Below are positions 63,406 to 64,000 of a stretch of DNA of 64,000 nt, one piece after another. The notes under the pieces are model-generated. The model had not been told where the DNA came from and made no database searches. It saw only the letters and a list, made by a program, of their open reading frames with translations. This DNA comes from Agromyces humatus (lineage in GTDB: Bacteria > Actinomycetota > Actinomycetes > Actinomycetales > Microbacteriaceae), in contig NZ_JAJQPD010000003.1 in the NCBI RefSeq assembly GCF_021228295.1, forward strand, positions 372,001 through 436,000. Reading direction: 5' to 3'. The translations under genes and the position numbers were made by a program. Every line of letters starts with the position of its first letter. Positions within the stretch are counted from its first letter, which is position 1.

Positions 63406-64000
63406 ATGCGTCCCCGTCACATCCCTCGAGCTCTCGCCATTCTGGCCACCGTCACCGCTCTGGTCGTCGGCCTCACCGCCCCGGCCGCCGCAGACGCGGC
63501 TGAGCCGCCCGACCTGACGCAGGCGGCAGGTGCGCTCGGAGAGACGCACGGCATCACGCTGCTGACCGGCGACCGGGTCGAGGTGGCCGAGTCCGCCGAC
63601 GGGCGGCGCGCTGCCACGGTCACGCCGGGTCCCGGACGGGAGCAGGTCACCTTCCAGACCATCGAGGTGGACGGCGTGCTGCAGGTGCTGCCCAGCGACG
63701 CGATCCCATTCCTCGCCTCCGGGGTCATCGACGACAGCCTCTTCGAGGTCAGCACCCTGATCGAGGAGGGGTACGCCGATCTCGAGGCGCTGCCGCTCAT
63801 CGTCTCCTGGTCGCCGGGCGTGCGGGCGGAGGCGATGGCCGTCGCGGGCGCCGAGCAGACCCGGGCCCTGCCGAGCATCGACGGGGCGGCACTCTCTGCC
63901 GGGGTCGACGACCTCGGGCAGGTGTGGGCGGCGATCACCGGCGGCGCGGTTGCGGAAGCGCCCGCGAATGGAAGTTCCGCACTGATGGCCGGTGGCATCG
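63406..64000 (+). CDS. Secreted S8 subtilisin-family protease precursor (5' part only)
   Basis: It starts at ATG 63406 with a signal peptide (RALAILATVTALVVGLTAPAAADA) and stays open to the window edge, about 198 residues. The segment THGITLLTGDRVEVAESADGRR, then LPSDAIPFLASGVIDDSLFEVSTLIEEGYADLEALPLIVSW, is the characteristic propeptide region of large (about 1,100-aa) actinobacterial S8 peptidases. The catalytic domain lies outside the window, so the call rests on that N-terminal pattern. Confidence 0.72.
   Translation, partial: MRPRHIPRALAILATVTALVVGLTAPAAADAAEPPDLTQAAGALGETHGITLLTGDRVEVAESADGRRAATVTPGPGREQVTFQTIEVDGVLQVLPSDAIPFLASGVIDDSLFEVSTLIEEGYADLEALPLIVSWSPGVRAEAMAVAGAEQTRALPSIDGAALSAGVDDLGQVWAAITGGAVAEAPANGSSALMAGGI

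Overview
The window is very GC-rich, gene-dense DNA with GTG starts, frequent 4-base ATGA/GTGA overlaps, a NucS mismatch endonuclease instead of MutS/L, DtxR-type iron boxes and secreted fructan enzymes. This points to a Micrococcales actinobacterium, most likely Microbacteriaceae (an Agromyces/Microbacterium-like organism; the genus is inference). I see no rRNA, tRNA, IS element, phage gene or CRISPR array.

1-9.4 kb: a partial LysR regulator diverges from a valine/isobutyrate-type module (3-hydroxyisobutyrate dehydrogenase, mmsA, Zn alcohol dehydrogenase, a second 3-hydroxyisobutyrate dehydrogenase). Next come a MarR regulator with a clear operator, small unknown proteins, a GIY-YIG protein, a RibD/DHFR-like reductase and an ArsR-arsenate reductase fusion. 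9.4-20 kb: a BBE-type flavin oxidoreductase, oligopeptidase B, and an iron-responsive region. The latter is a DtxR box in front of a fused adenylation/carrier-protein/membrane-acyltransferase enzyme, convergent with a ferric-iron ABC importer that has its own weaker box. 20-34 kb: a MocR regulator divergent from a PNPOx-fold protein, two very small ORFs, a large LuxR-type ATPase regulator, an MFS exporter with leucyl aminopeptidase, and two paralogous LacI regulators flanking a nucleotide-cyclase-like protein plus MFS transporter with a C-terminal cyclic-nucleotide-binding domain.

34-46.9 kb is a coherent fructan island: membrane-anchored GH32 enzyme, GH68 levansucrase, large multidomain GH32 levanase, PfkB fructokinase, LacI regulator and a fructose/ribose-type ABC importer. 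Four near-identical 14-bp palindromes (TGACAWCGWTGTCA) sit at the promoters of levansucrase, levanase, the LacI-fructokinase pair and the importer, so they read as one regulon. The proposed flow is: levansucrase builds levan from sucrose outside the cell, GH32 enzymes cut it, the importer takes up fructose, and fructokinase phosphorylates it.

47-54 kb: TetR regulator, M6 (immune inhibitor A) protease, HAD phosphatase, nucS and an MFS carrier behind a 22-bp perfect palindrome. 54-64 kb: a second sugar ABC importer with its LacI regulator and a Gfo/Idh/MocA oxidoreductase, then tdh-kbl (threonine to glycine plus acetyl-CoA), another LacI regulator, and the start of a secreted subtilase cut by the window edge.

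Two features run across the window. (i) An octamer, CGGATGYC/GRCATCCG, recurs roughly every 1-1.5 kb on both strands, overrides normal codon preference in several reading frames, and forms inverted pairs in intergenic hairpins, much like DNA-uptake sequences elsewhere. (ii) A GGGTTGAGGAG...TCTCGAAACCC palindromic repeat occurs three times at gene ends and supplies stop codons to three genes.
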